Assembly (NCBI GenBank): GCA_945861995.1
Contig: CAMAWZ010000176.1
Location: 1 to 5,515 of the forward strand
Source: Pseudorhodobacter antarcticus
GTDB lineage: Bacteria > Pseudomonadota > Alphaproteobacteria > Rhodobacterales > Rhodobacteraceae
DNA length: 5,515 bases
Direction: 5' to 3'
A program made the translations under genes and the position numbers. Under the pieces are notes generated by a model. That model did no database searches. It saw only the letters and a list, made by a program, of their open reading frames with translations, and was not told the DNA's origin. Positions within the stretch are counted from its first letter, which is position 1; each line of letters starts with the position of its first letter. Below, one piece after another: positions 1 through 5,515 of the stretch.

Positions 1-335
1 TCCGCTGTCAGCGCGCGCGCGCTGGCAATGCCGGGCGTGGTTTGCAGCACGTTCAGCACCGCCTGAATTTGCAGATCAATCTGATCTTGGGGCGCAGAAA
101 GGCGCACGGTTGCCGTGCGTTCCAGCGCGTCTGACCAACGCCCTGCCAAGCGGCCCGATGCCAGCGCCAAGGCCAGCGCGAACACGGCCAAAAAGGCCAT
201 CGCGCCAGCGGTGAATGTTGTCAGCCATGCGGTATGGCCCGAAGGCGGCACGATGTTGCCTTCGCTGCCATCAGGACGCAGGGTGCTTCGCAGGGCTGCG
301 ATCATCTGGATGGGTCGAAAGCTGGGCGCGCGCAT
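1..335 (-). CDS. ftsX: Cell division permease FtsX, N-terminal part (runs off the left edge)
   Basis: This is the membrane subunit of the FtsEX complex, an ABC-type system at the division septum that in other bacteria couples ATP hydrolysis in the cytoplasm to control of cell-wall hydrolases outside. I translated 111 codons on the minus strand, beginning MRAPSFRPIQ. A cytoplasmic tail of about 35 residues is followed by one hydrophobic segment at roughly residues 36-60 (AWLTTFTAGAMAFLAVFALA), which fits the first of the four FtsX membrane helices. After it comes the start of the extracytoplasmic domain (residues 70 onward, with TVRLSAP). The ATG overlaps the TGA of ftsE by one base (TGATG), the translational-coupling arrangement common for this pair. 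The remaining membrane helices lie outside the window. The identification rests on the position after ftsE plus the membrane profile and N-terminal sequence, and is quite secure. Confidence 0.9.
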   Translation of the reverse strand, partial: MRAPSFRPIQMIAALRSTLRPDGSEGNIVPPSGHTAWLTTFTAGAMAFLAVFALALALASGRLAGRWSDALERTATVRLSAPQDQIDLQIQAVLNVLQTTPGIASARALTA

Positions 336-1006
336 CACAGATCTGCCCCTGCAAGCTGGATCCGTTTGTTAGAAATGCGCAAAACGCGCGCGGCCACTTG
401 GGATTTGGCTTGGCGGATCAGGTTCATGTCATGGGTGGCGATCAGCACGGTTTTGCCCATGCGGTTTAGCTCTAGCAGCAAGGTTAGCAGGCGCAGCGAC
501 ATATCCCAATCAAGGTTGCCCGTTGGCTCGTCTGCCAAAATCACATCTGGCCCCATAATCACGGCGCGGGCCAAGGCGGCGCGCTGGCGTTCCCCGCCCG
601 AAAGTTGGGGCGGATAGGCGCGGGCCAAAGGGGCAAGGCCAACCCAATCCATAAGTTCGCGCAAATCGCGCGGTTCGGCGAATTGGCCCGACACAGTCAA
701 CGGCAGGGTGATATTTTCATCGACGGGCAGATGGTCTAGGAACTGACAATCTTGATGCACAACGCCGATGCGGCGGCGCGCAAAGGCAATATCATCGCGC
801 GACATCGCGGTGGCGATTTGATCCATAATCGTCACGCGCCCCGAATTGGGCAGCAGTTCGGCGTAGCATAGTTTCAGAAAAGTGGATTTTCCTGCGCCTG
901 ATGGGCCCGTTAGAAAATGAAACGAACCCGCCGCAAGGCGCAAGTTGATGTCGGCCAATAAGTTCCCGCCATCATAGCCATAAGATACGCCTTCAAACCC
1001 AATCAC
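335..1006 (-). CDS. ftsE: Cell division ATP-binding protein FtsE
   Basis: This is the cytoplasmic ATPase of the FtsEX complex. It binds and hydrolyses ATP to drive conformational change in FtsX at the septum. All the ABC nucleotide-binding motifs are intact in the 223 residues: Walker A GPSGAGKST at 34-42, Q-loop Gln85 in VVHQD, the ABC signature LSGGE at 135-139, Walker B VILADE at 155-160, D-loop GNLD at 163-166 and the switch histidine His192 (THD). The length matches the family (about 220 residues). ADEPTGNLD and the directly coupled ftsX separate it from the related LolD-type ATPases. The start codon is GTG, with AGGGG seven bases upstream and no in-frame alternative start in the few codons before it. 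It is the first gene of a minus-strand operon with ftsX; a promoter presumably lies within 1007-1192. Confidence 0.95.
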   Translation of the reverse strand: MIGFEGVSYGYDGGNLLADINLRLAAGSFHFLTGPSGAGKSTFLKLCYAELLPNSGRVTIMDQIATAMSRDDIAFARRRIGVVHQDCQFLDHLPVDENITLPLTVSGQFAEPRDLRELMDWVGLAPLARAYPPQLSGGERQRAALARAVIMGPDVILADEPTGNLDWDMSLRLLTLLLELNRMGKTVLIATHDMNLIRQAKSQVAARVLRISNKRIQLAGADL

Positions 1007-1013
1007 ACCAAAG

Positions 1014-1018
1014 CCCCT
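1014..1018 (-). promoter_or_regulatory. Ribosome binding site of ftsE
   Basis: AGGGG on the minus strand lies seven bases before the GTG at 1006-1004. This good Shine-Dalgarno match supports the non-ATG start of ftsE. Confidence 0.7.
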
Positions 1019-1038
1019 ATGGCCGCCATTCGCTAGGG

Positions 1039-1060
1039 CGCACCATCGCCTATGGTTGCG
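1039..1060 (-). other. Hairpin in the presumed ftsE leader
   Basis: The arms CGCACCAT (1039-1046) and ATGGTTGCG (1052-1060) pair over eight base pairs with one bulged T and a five-base loop. The structure lies 33 bases upstream of the ftsE GTG and would fall in its 5' leader if transcription starts further upstream. No T-run follows on either strand, so it is not a terminator. Its function is unknown and it may be fortuitous. Confidence 0.3.
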
Positions 1061-1192
1061 CGGGTTTCAATGGTGCATGGCGCAGCGGGAGGCCCGTTTG
1101 ACAAAAGATGGCGCAGACGGCTCGGGGGCTTTTAGTGCACGCAGAAGGTTGATAGAGTTTGCGTACCTATAACCCAATGGATTTGGCAGCCC

Positions 1193-2203
1193 ATGCGCCT
1201 GCAATGCCCGAACTGTGACGCTGAATACGAGGTTGGCGCCTCGGCCATCCCCTTTGAGGGGCGCGATGTTCAATGTTCCAATTGCGGTCATGGCTGGTTT
1301 CAAGCCCACCCCGATTTTGAAGCCGATTACGAGATAGAGTCGGTTCTGTATGATCCGCCGCCACCGCTGGCGCAGGGCAAAGAGGTGCCAGCGCCACTTC
1401 CACGGCGCGAACTGGACCCTGAGGCGCTGCGGGTTTTACGCGAAGAAGTAGCCCTAGAAGAAGCCAAGCGCGCAGAAGATGCGGCCCGCGCCACGCCCGC
1501 AGCCGCGCCCGTGGCCAAACCCGCGCCGCATGTCGATGGCCCCGAGGCAGAACTGGATGCGATGGTTGCCAAAGATGCGCGCGGCGTGCAATTGGGCGCA
1601 CAACCTGACGTGCAGGCAACGGCCAACCTCTCTGGTCAAGACACGGATGATGATCTGCGCGATATCGAGGCGGAGCTGGACGCCCAGCATAATGCGCGGG
1701 CCGAAAATGCGCAGTTTGCTGCGCCTTCGCCGCGTGTCTCGCCCCGCCGTGTGGCCCGCCTGAAGGGATTGAATGACGATGCCGTTGTTCATACTGCGCC
1801 GATGTTTGCAGCGCCCCAAACTGGGCCTAAGACCGGGCCCCAGAATGGGTCAATATTGCTGCAGCCCAGTGCAGAGCTGGCGCAAGGCCAAGACCTTGGC
1901 CGCGATTTTGCCACTGCCACACCCAAGCCGCGCCAGAAATCTGGTGGGCGCGCTGGGTTTTATAGTGTAATGCTGGGCGCGCTTTTGGCGGCGGCGGGAT
2001 ATGTTTTTGGCCCCGACTTGGCGAACGCCGTGCCAGAATTGGCCGAACCCGTAGGGCAATATATCACCTTTGTGAACAGCCTGCGCGATGAGGTGCAGGT
2101 GATTGTACCGCAAGCGCTGGCCTTGGCAAAAGTGGGGCTGGTCATGGCAAAAAGCGCAGTTCAGTCTGTGCTGGATTGGGTCGCGGCGCAGGGCTGGATT
2201 TAG
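1193..2203 (+). CDS. Membrane-anchored zinc-ribbon (MJ0042-type finger) protein, function unknown
   Basis: The 336-residue product begins with a zinc ribbon: CPNC at residues 5-8 and CSNC at 28-31, followed by GHGWF. This pattern is typical of the MJ0042 / zinc-ribbon_4/5 finger found at the N-terminus of many alpha- and deltaproteobacterial proteins. Residues 40-250 are low-complexity, rich in Ala, Pro, Glu and Gln, with a charged helical stretch around 72-100 and an acidic one around 150-165 that could form short coiled coils. A single hydrophobic segment spans about 254-275, preceded by basic residues (KPRQKSGGRAG), so the zinc ribbon should face the cytoplasm. About 60 residues follow the membrane segment. 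It reads away from ftsE and converges on the SDR gene. The ATG at 1193 is chosen because the zinc-ribbon motif starts immediately after it; the Shine-Dalgarno sequence there is weak. The domain is secure but the role is unknown; a link to envelope or division processes is only suggested by the neighbouring ftsEX. Confidence 0.88.
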   Translation: MRLQCPNCDAEYEVGASAIPFEGRDVQCSNCGHGWFQAHPDFEADYEIESVLYDPPPPLAQGKEVPAPLPRRELDPEALRVLREEVALEEAKRAEDAARATPAAAPVAKPAPHVDGPEAELDAMVAKDARGVQLGAQPDVQATANLSGQDTDDDLRDIEAELDAQHNARAENAQFAAPSPRVSPRRVARLKGLNDDAVVHTAPMFAAPQTGPKTGPQNGSILLQPSAELAQGQDLGRDFATATPKPRQKSGGRAGFYSVMLGALLAAAGYVFGPDLANAVPELAEPVGQYITFVNSLRDEVQVIVPQALALAKVGLVMAKSAVQSVLDWVAAQGWI

Positions 2204-2222
2204 CGCGAGGCTAGAATTAGCG

Positions 2223-3062
2223 TTAGGCTTCGGATTTAAGCAAGGCGGTCAGCCCCGCCTGATAGGTGGGGTACAGCAGCTTTACCCCAAGCGCCGATTT
2301 AATCTTATCATTTCTGATGCGTTTGGATTCGGCATAAAAGCTGCGCACCATTTCGGGCAGGACGGCGGTTTCAAAGTCTATCTTGGGCGGGTGCGGAGCC
2401 TCAAGCAGATCGGCCGCATAGCACAGAACCTCTTCGGGTGGGGCTGGGTTATCATCACAGACATTATAAATTTGCCCCGCTTGCGGCGCGGCAATAGATG
2501 CCGCCAGCACTTGGGCAATATCTTGAACATGGGTGCGGCTGAACACTTGGTTCTTTTTGATGATCTGGCGCGCCGATCCATCGCGGATTTTCTGGAATGG
2601 GCCGCGGCCTGGCCCATAGATGCCCGCAAGGCGAAAGATATGCACGGGAAGACCCGTGGCCTGCCACTGGCCTTCGGCCAAAACGCGGGCGGTGGCGCGG
2701 CCTGACTGCGGCTTGGGCGGGGTATCTTCATCCACCCACGCGCCCTGATGGTCGCCATAAACCGCTGTGGTCGACAGATACCCCACCCATTCTGGACGCG
2801 CTGCGCGGATGCAATCGCCCGCCTGTGCCAGAAAAATATCCCCATCGGCAGTGGGCGCGGCGCTGATCAAAATATGGCTGGCGCGGGCAAGGGCAGGGGT
2901 TAGATCGCACGGATAGATGACCGCCTTGACCCCAGCCTGCGCCATTTCAGAGGCGCGCGCGGGCGTGCGCGCCGTGCCAATCACCTGCCATCCCTGCGGG
3001 ATCAGGCGGGCCGCCAGTTCTTCGGCGCAGTAGCCATGGCCAAGGGTCAGAAGCGTGTTCAT
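2223..3062 (-). CDS. Atypical SDR-fold NAD(P)-binding protein (YeeZ-like)
   Basis: From the start chosen here, the 279-residue product resembles E. coli YeeZ and other atypical short-chain dehydrogenase/epimerase relatives. An N-terminal Rossmann strand with the variant glycine motif LGHGYCAEEL (7-16) is followed by the second strand VIGTARTP (27-34). STTAVYGD is at 97-104 and FRLAGIYGPGRGP, typical of extended SDR proteins, at 143-155. The Tyr-x-x-x-Lys pair expected about 20 residues after VYG is replaced by GRATARVLAE (121-130), so ordinary dehydrogenase catalysis is doubtful. The open frame extends 19 codons further upstream (to 3119), but the ATG at 3062 places MNTLLTLGHG directly before the Rossmann strand, as is usual; the only upstream purine stretch (GGGA, about 10 bases away) is weak. 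The gene converges on the zinc-ribbon gene with a 19-base gap. Cofactor use is inferred from the fold, and the substrate is unknown. Confidence 0.85.
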   Translation of the reverse strand: MNTLLTLGHGYCAEELAARLIPQGWQVIGTARTPARASEMAQAGVKAVIYPCDLTPALARASHILISAAPTADGDIFLAQAGDCIRAARPEWVGYLSTTAVYGDHQGAWVDEDTPPKPQSGRATARVLAEGQWQATGLPVHIFRLAGIYGPGRGPFQKIRDGSARQIIKKNQVFSRTHVQDIAQVLAASIAAPQAGQIYNVCDDNPAPPEEVLCYAADLLEAPHPPKIDFETAVLPEMVRSFYAESKRIRNDKIKSALGVKLLYPTYQAGLTALLKSEA

Positions 3063-3237
3063 GCGCGCGTTATCCCGCGCAATCTGGTGCATATCAAGAT
3101 GATTTTGCACGGCGCACACCGCAACCTGTGCGTCACTATATCGTCATGTGGTCGGCCTAAAAGCGCGCAAATATCCGCAAACACTTGCCAGCGGCACCCC
3201 AAACCCCTTAGATGCTGGGTCAAAAGAGAGAAGAAGA
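3063..3237. promoter_or_regulatory. Divergent intergenic region between the SDR gene and amn
   Basis: The genes on either side diverge, so promoters for both should lie in these 175 bases. An AT-richer island at 3135-3142 (ACTATATC) could serve as a -10 for amn, but no good -35 stands 16-18 bases before it. The TTGCAC at 3105-3110 is 26 bases away. The reading frame of amn stays open back to an ATG at 3148, but that extension has no family match that I recognise and is better read as leader. No terminator or clear operator is visible. Confidence 0.35.
3226..3230 (+). promoter_or_regulatory. Ribosome binding site of amn
   Basis: GAGAG, within the purine-rich run AGAGAGAAGAAGA, stands seven bases before the ATG at 3238. 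It supports that start over the upstream in-frame ATG at 3148, which would add a 30-residue tail unlike the family N-terminus. Confidence 0.6.
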
Positions 3238-4716
3238 ATGAGCAAACCACCCCTATCGACCCAATTCCCGCCCGTGCACGATGCGCGCAGCTTTACCAAT
3301 GCCGCCGAGGCAGTGGACTATTTGATCCTGATTTATCGTGGTGCGACCGAGTTTTTGACCCGCGCCTTTAGCCATGCCGCGACAGCGGGCAAGCCCGATA
3401 TGCGCCTGCGCGCCTATTACCCCGAAATTCGCCTGACCGTCACGCAGCACGATAAACTCGACAGCCGTCTGTCCTATGGCCACGTCGCTGGCCCAGGCAC
3501 CTATTCCACCACCATCACACGGCCTGATCTGTTTCGTAATTATCTGATTGGTCAGATTGACCTGCTGATGCAAAATCACGGCGTGCCCGTGCAAATCGGC
3601 CCGTCCGACACGCCAATCCCTGTGCATTTTGCTGTGGCAGGCAACCAAGATGTGGCCATTCCGCAAGAGGGTAGCCTGACCTTTTCGCTGCGCGATGTGT
3701 TCGATGTGCCCGATTTGGCCACCACGAATGACGATATTGTCAACGGCACGCGGATGTATAACGAAGACGGCTCGCGCCCGCTGGCCCCGTTTACGGCGCA
3801 GCGGGTGGATTATTCGCTGGCGCGCCTGTCGCATTACACCGCAACGGATGCTGTGCATTTTCAGAACTATGTGTTGTTCACCAACTATCAATTCTATGTC
3901 GATGAATTCGAGGCGTTTGCACGCCAAGCGCTGCGCGACCCCGCGCTGGGTTACACAAGTTTTGTGGCCACGGGGAACCAAGAAATCTCAAAACCAGATG
4001 ATCTGATCACCACTCCCGCCAAACTGCCGCAAATGCCGACATATCATCTAAAGCGGGCCGATGGGGATGGTATCACGCTGGTCAATATTGGGGTTGGCCC
4101 CAGCAATGCCAAAACCGCAACCGACCATATTGCGGTGCTGCGCCCTCATGCGTGGCTGATGGTGGGGCACTGCGCGGGCCTGCGCAACAGCCAGTCTTTG
4201 GGCGATTTCTGCTTGGCTCATGCTTACTTACGCGAAGATCACGTTCTGGACGATGATCTGCCCATTTGGGTGCCGATCCCTGCGCTGGCGGAAATTCAGA
4301 TTGCCCTGCAAGAAGCGGTCGCCGATGTGACCCAACTGGACGGATACGAGCTAAAGCGCATCATGCGTACGGGCACTGTGGCCACGATCGATAACCGTAA
4401 TTGGGAACTGCGCGACCAATCTGGCCCCGTGCGCCGCCTGTCTCAAAGCCGCGCGATTGCGCTGGATATGGAAAGCGCCACGATTGCGGCCAATGGGTTT
4501 CGGTTTCGCGTGCCCTACGGCACTCTTTTATGCGTGTCTGACAAGCCCTTGCATGGCGAATTGAAACTGCCCGGCATGGCGACCGATTTCTACAAAACTC
4601 AAGTCAGCCGCCATCTGCAAATTGGTATTCGCGCGATGGAGCGTTTGCGCCAAATGCCAATTGGTCGCATCCACAGCCGCAAGTTGCGCAGCTTTGAGGA
4701 GACGGCGTTCTTGTGA
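3238..4716 (+). CDS. amn: AMP nucleosidase
   Basis: The enzyme hydrolyses AMP to adenine and ribose 5-phosphate in the cytoplasm, adjusting the adenylate pool and feeding purine salvage. The 492-residue product matches the E. coli enzyme (about 484 residues) along its length. The N-terminal AMP-nucleosidase-specific domain covers about residues 15-190, including RLRAYYPEIRL (56-66) and RLSYGHVAGPGTYSTT (77-92). The C-terminal half has the nucleoside-phosphorylase fold: GVGPSNAKT (285-293), VGHCAGLRNSQ (309-319), RTGTVATIDNRNWEL (377-391), ALDMESATIAANG (408-420) and LCVSDKPLHGE (431-441). Glu412 in MES and Asp435 in SDKP are at the expected substrate-ribose and catalytic-acid positions of this fold. 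The ATG at 3238 gives the family length and has GAGAG seven bases upstream. It is probably monocistronic. In E. coli the enzyme is activated by ATP and inhibited by phosphate; whether that holds here is inferred. Confidence 0.96.
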   Translation: MSKPPLSTQFPPVHDARSFTNAAEAVDYLILIYRGATEFLTRAFSHAATAGKPDMRLRAYYPEIRLTVTQHDKLDSRLSYGHVAGPGTYSTTITRPDLFRNYLIGQIDLLMQNHGVPVQIGPSDTPIPVHFAVAGNQDVAIPQEGSLTFSLRDVFDVPDLATTNDDIVNGTRMYNEDGSRPLAPFTAQRVDYSLARLSHYTATDAVHFQNYVLFTNYQFYVDEFEAFARQALRDPALGYTSFVATGNQEISKPDDLITTPAKLPQMPTYHLKRADGDGITLVNIGVGPSNAKTATDHIAVLRPHAWLMVGHCAGLRNSQSLGDFCLAHAYLREDHVLDDDLPIWVPIPALAEIQIALQEAVADVTQLDGYELKRIMRTGTVATIDNRNWELRDQSGPVRRLSQSRAIALDMESATIAANGFRFRVPYGTLLCVSDKPLHGELKLPGMATDFYKTQVSRHLQIGIRAMERLRQMPIGRIHSRKLRSFEETAFL

Positions 4717-4730
4717 TGTGAACAATAGGC

Positions 4731-4776
4731 TTGCCAAAGGGCGAAAAATGCTTGCAAATACCCCTGTTTTTGGCAA
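4731..4776. repeat. Inverted repeat between amn and hup
   Basis: TTGCCAAA at 4731-4738 and its exact complement TTTGGCAA at 4769-4776 form an 8-bp inverted repeat separated by 30 bases. Two further G-T wobble pairs would extend it inward. The spacer contains a small palindrome, TTGCAA (4752-4757). No T-run follows the right arm, so it is a poor candidate for an intrinsic terminator of amn. It could be a paired operator upstream of hup, or chance. Confidence 0.4.
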
Positions 4777-4789
4777 CAGCAACCACATC

Positions 4790-4802
4790 GCCCGAAACGG
4801 GC
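4790..4802 (+). other. Short GC-rich hairpin in the hup leader
   Basis: GCCCG-AAA-CGGGC is a perfect 5-bp stem with a three-base loop, about 50 bases before the hup start. It has no following T-run. A second, bulged stem follows between CGTTGG (4824-4829) and CCAAACG (4832-4838), directly ahead of the hup ribosome binding site. Whether either has a regulatory role is unknown. Confidence 0.35.
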
Positions 4803-4837
4803 ATACAACTGGCCGCATCTTAACGTTGGCCCCAAAC

Positions 4838-4845
4838 GAGGGAAG
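4838..4845 (+). promoter_or_regulatory. Ribosome binding site of hup
   Basis: GAGGGAAG ends nine bases before the ATG at 4855. The next in-frame ATG, four codons later (4867), would be 21 bases away, so the first ATG is preferred. Confidence 0.65.
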
Positions 4846-4854
4846 AATTAGAAC

Positions 4855-5142
4855 ATGTCGACCGCAATGACCAAATCGCAACTGGTGGCCGCAATTGCTG
4901 ACGCAATGGGCAGTGATAAAAAAACCGCAACTGCAGCTTTGACAGCCGTTGCCGATGTTGTATCGCGCGAAGTGGCACAGGGCGGATCTGTGACGCTGCC
5001 TGGTTTGGGCAAAATGGCATGCCGTGCGCGCCCCGAGCGCCAAGTTCGCAACCCAGCCACGGGTGAAACCATGACCAAAGCCGCCGATAAATCGGTGAAA
5101 TTCTCGATCGCAAAAAGCCTGAAAGACATTGTGAACGGCTAA
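4855..5142 (+). CDS. hup: HU-family nucleoid-associated DNA-binding protein
   Basis: This small basic protein binds and bends DNA without strict sequence preference, as a dimer, and helps compact the chromosome and support replication, repair and transcription. The 95 residues show the HU/IHF layout. N-terminal dimerisation helices start at MTKSQLVAAIADAMG (5-19), then comes VTLPGLGKM (46-54), and the DNA-binding beta arm carries RNPATGE (65-71), whose Pro67 is the residue that intercalates into DNA in this family. The C-terminal helix is FSIAKSLKDIVNG (83-95). The form CRARPERQVRNPATGE resembles HU proteins of Rhodobacterales. It fits HU better than the IHF subunits, but sequence alone cannot fully settle homodimer versus heterodimer use. 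It has its own ribosome binding site and a strong terminator downstream, which suggests a single-gene transcript. Confidence 0.95.
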   Translation: MSTAMTKSQLVAAIADAMGSDKKTATAALTAVADVVSREVAQGGSVTLPGLGKMACRARPERQVRNPATGETMTKAADKSVKFSIAKSLKDIVNG

Positions 5143-5166
5143 TTGCTGGATCGGCTATAAGACAGG

Positions 5167-5194
5167 AAAGGGTCGCCCTTGGGCGGCCCTTTTT
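5167..5194 (+). terminator. Intrinsic terminator of hup
   Basis: AAAGGGTCGCCC (5167-5178) pairs with GGGCGGCCCTTT (5181-5192) over twelve base pairs, including one T-G wobble, with a minimal TT turn (CTTG). The stem runs into five Ts (5190-5194). It lies 24 bases after the hup stop codon and before the next gene, so it should end the hup transcript. Confidence 0.92.
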
Positions 5195-5212
5195 GCATCG
5201 ATAGAAACGCGC

Positions 5213-5217
5213 AGGGG
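5213..5217 (+). promoter_or_regulatory. Ribosome binding site of the DMT transporter gene
   Basis: AGGGG stands six bases before the ATG at 5224 and supports that start over the in-frame ATG seven codons later. Confidence 0.65.
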
Positions 5218-5223
5218 CGGTAA

Positions 5224-5515
5224 ATGGATAAGCGGGCAATCGCCATGGGTGTGGCATTTTCGATTATGTGGTCATCTGCCTTTGCCACGGCACGCATTTT
5301 GATGGCGGGCGCGCCACCGTTTCTGACGCTGACGGCGCGTTTTGCGATTTCGGGTTTGATCGCGGTGCTTATTGCGCGCGCCTTGGGGCAAAGCTGGCGG
5401 CTGGACAGGCAGACCGCGCGGTCGGTTATCATCTTTGGCCTGTGTCAGAATGCGCTGTATTTGGGGCTGAACTTTTTGGCGATGCAAAAGATAGAGGCAT
5501 CGCTGGCGGCTATTG
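5224..5515 (+). CDS. DMT/EamA-family membrane transporter, N-terminal part (runs off the right edge)
   Basis: I translated 97 codons on the plus strand, beginning MDKRAIAMGVAFSIMWSSAF. Three hydrophobic helices are visible, at about residues 5-25, 33-53 and 66-87, with a fourth apparently starting near the window edge. WSSAFATARILM, PPFLTLTARFAISGL and NALYLGLNFLAMQKIEASLAA follow the pattern of the first half of EamA-domain proteins: a short first loop with a conserved Pro, an Arg-Phe at the start of helix 2, and a small-residue-rich helix 3. Members of the drug/metabolite transporter superfamily usually have ten helices in about 290-300 residues and export metabolites or small solutes across the inner membrane. 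The substrate cannot be told. The gene follows the hup terminator, so it needs its own promoter in the roughly 30 bases after it, inside the stem region, or by read-through. Confidence 0.85.
   Translation, partial: MDKRAIAMGVAFSIMWSSAFATARILMAGAPPFLTLTARFAISGLIAVLIARALGQSWRLDRQTARSVIIFGLCQNALYLGLNFLAMQKIEASLAAI

Larger units (their letters stand above)
1007..1192. promoter_or_regulatory. Divergent intergenic region between ftsE and the zinc-ribbon gene
   Basis: These 186 bases must hold the start signals for ftsEX leftward and for the zinc-ribbon gene rightward. On the plus strand, TATAAC at 1168-1173 is a plausible -10 box. The best -35-like hexamer near it, TTGATA at 1149-1154, is only 13 bases away, which is too close. 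A perfect TTGACA at 1098-1103 has no -10 partner at 16-18 bases on the plus strand; its complement TTGTCA has none on the minus strand either. I therefore assign the region as regulatory by gene arrangement but do not call a definite promoter. Confidence 0.4.

Noticed and set aside
11..20. GCGCGCGCGC dinucleotide run
   Set aside because: It encodes Ser-Ala-Arg-Ala in ftsX in frame and is ordinary for GC-rich coding DNA.
2103..2705. Open frame of 200 codons on the plus strand across the 3' end of the zinc-ribbon gene and into the SDR gene
   Set aside because: It is out of frame with the former and antisense to the latter, has a composition typical of shadow translation and matches no known family.
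3063..3119. 19-codon upstream extension of the SDR gene
   Set aside because: The Rossmann strand begins directly after the ATG at 3062, as is usual for this fold; the extra residues resemble no family N-terminus.
3148..3237. Upstream in-frame ATG that would extend AMP nucleosidase by 30 residues
   Set aside because: The ATG at 3238 has a ribosome binding site and gives the normal family length and N-terminus; the extension looks like leader sequence.
3253..3981. Open frame of 242 codons on the minus strand, antisense to amn
   Set aside because: It lies wholly inside the strongly conserved amn coding region, its translation is rich in His/Arg/Gln with no recognisable domain, and it is explained as a GC-rich antisense shadow.
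4731..4776. Intrinsic terminator for amn
   Set aside because: The inverted repeat has a long loop and no T-run after the right arm; the alternative AGGG/CCCT stem before TTTTT is only four base pairs.
4528..5043. Open frame of 171 codons on the minus strand over the end of amn and the start of hup
   Set aside because: It is antisense to two well-identified genes and to a leader containing inverted repeats; no domain is seen.

Overview
The window looks like ordinary chromosomal DNA from an alphaproteobacterium, most likely a member of the Rhodobacterales (Roseobacter/Rhodobacter group). The reasons are a moderately high GC content, the style of the HU protein (VTLPGLGKM..., RNPATGE), the FtsE/FtsX pair next to a zinc-ribbon/transmembrane protein, and an E. 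coli-type AMP nucleosidase. Genus and species cannot be told from the sequence. I see no tRNA, rRNA, CRISPR array, insertion sequence, integrase or phage gene.

Layout from left to right. Positions 1-1006 carry ftsE and the first 111 codons of ftsX on the minus strand. They overlap by one base (TGATG) and together encode the ATPase and permease of the FtsEX division complex. A 186-base divergent region follows. Next, on the plus strand, is a 336-residue membrane-anchored zinc-ribbon protein of unknown function (1193-2203). It converges on a minus-strand atypical SDR / NAD(P)-binding protein of the YeeZ type (2223-3062), with only 19 bases between the two stop codons. A second divergent region (3063-3237) leads into amn, AMP nucleosidase (3238-4716), on the plus strand. 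After 138 bases containing two inverted repeats comes hup, an HU-type nucleoid protein (4855-5142), closed by a strong intrinsic terminator (5167-5194). The last gene is the first 97 codons of a DMT/EamA-family membrane transporter (5224 to the window edge).

How the genes relate. Only ftsE and ftsX clearly work together, as one complex at the division site. The zinc-ribbon protein sits back to back with ftsEX and may share its promoter region; any functional link is inference. AMP nucleosidase is a purine-pool enzyme and HU a chromosome-compaction protein. They are separate transcription units by spacing, although read-through from amn into hup is possible because no convincing terminator lies between them.

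I found no evidence for a new multi-gene system. The points most worth a second look are the uncharacterised zinc-ribbon membrane protein beside ftsEX, the SDR-fold protein that appears to lack the YxxxK catalytic pair, and the inverted repeats in the hup leader.
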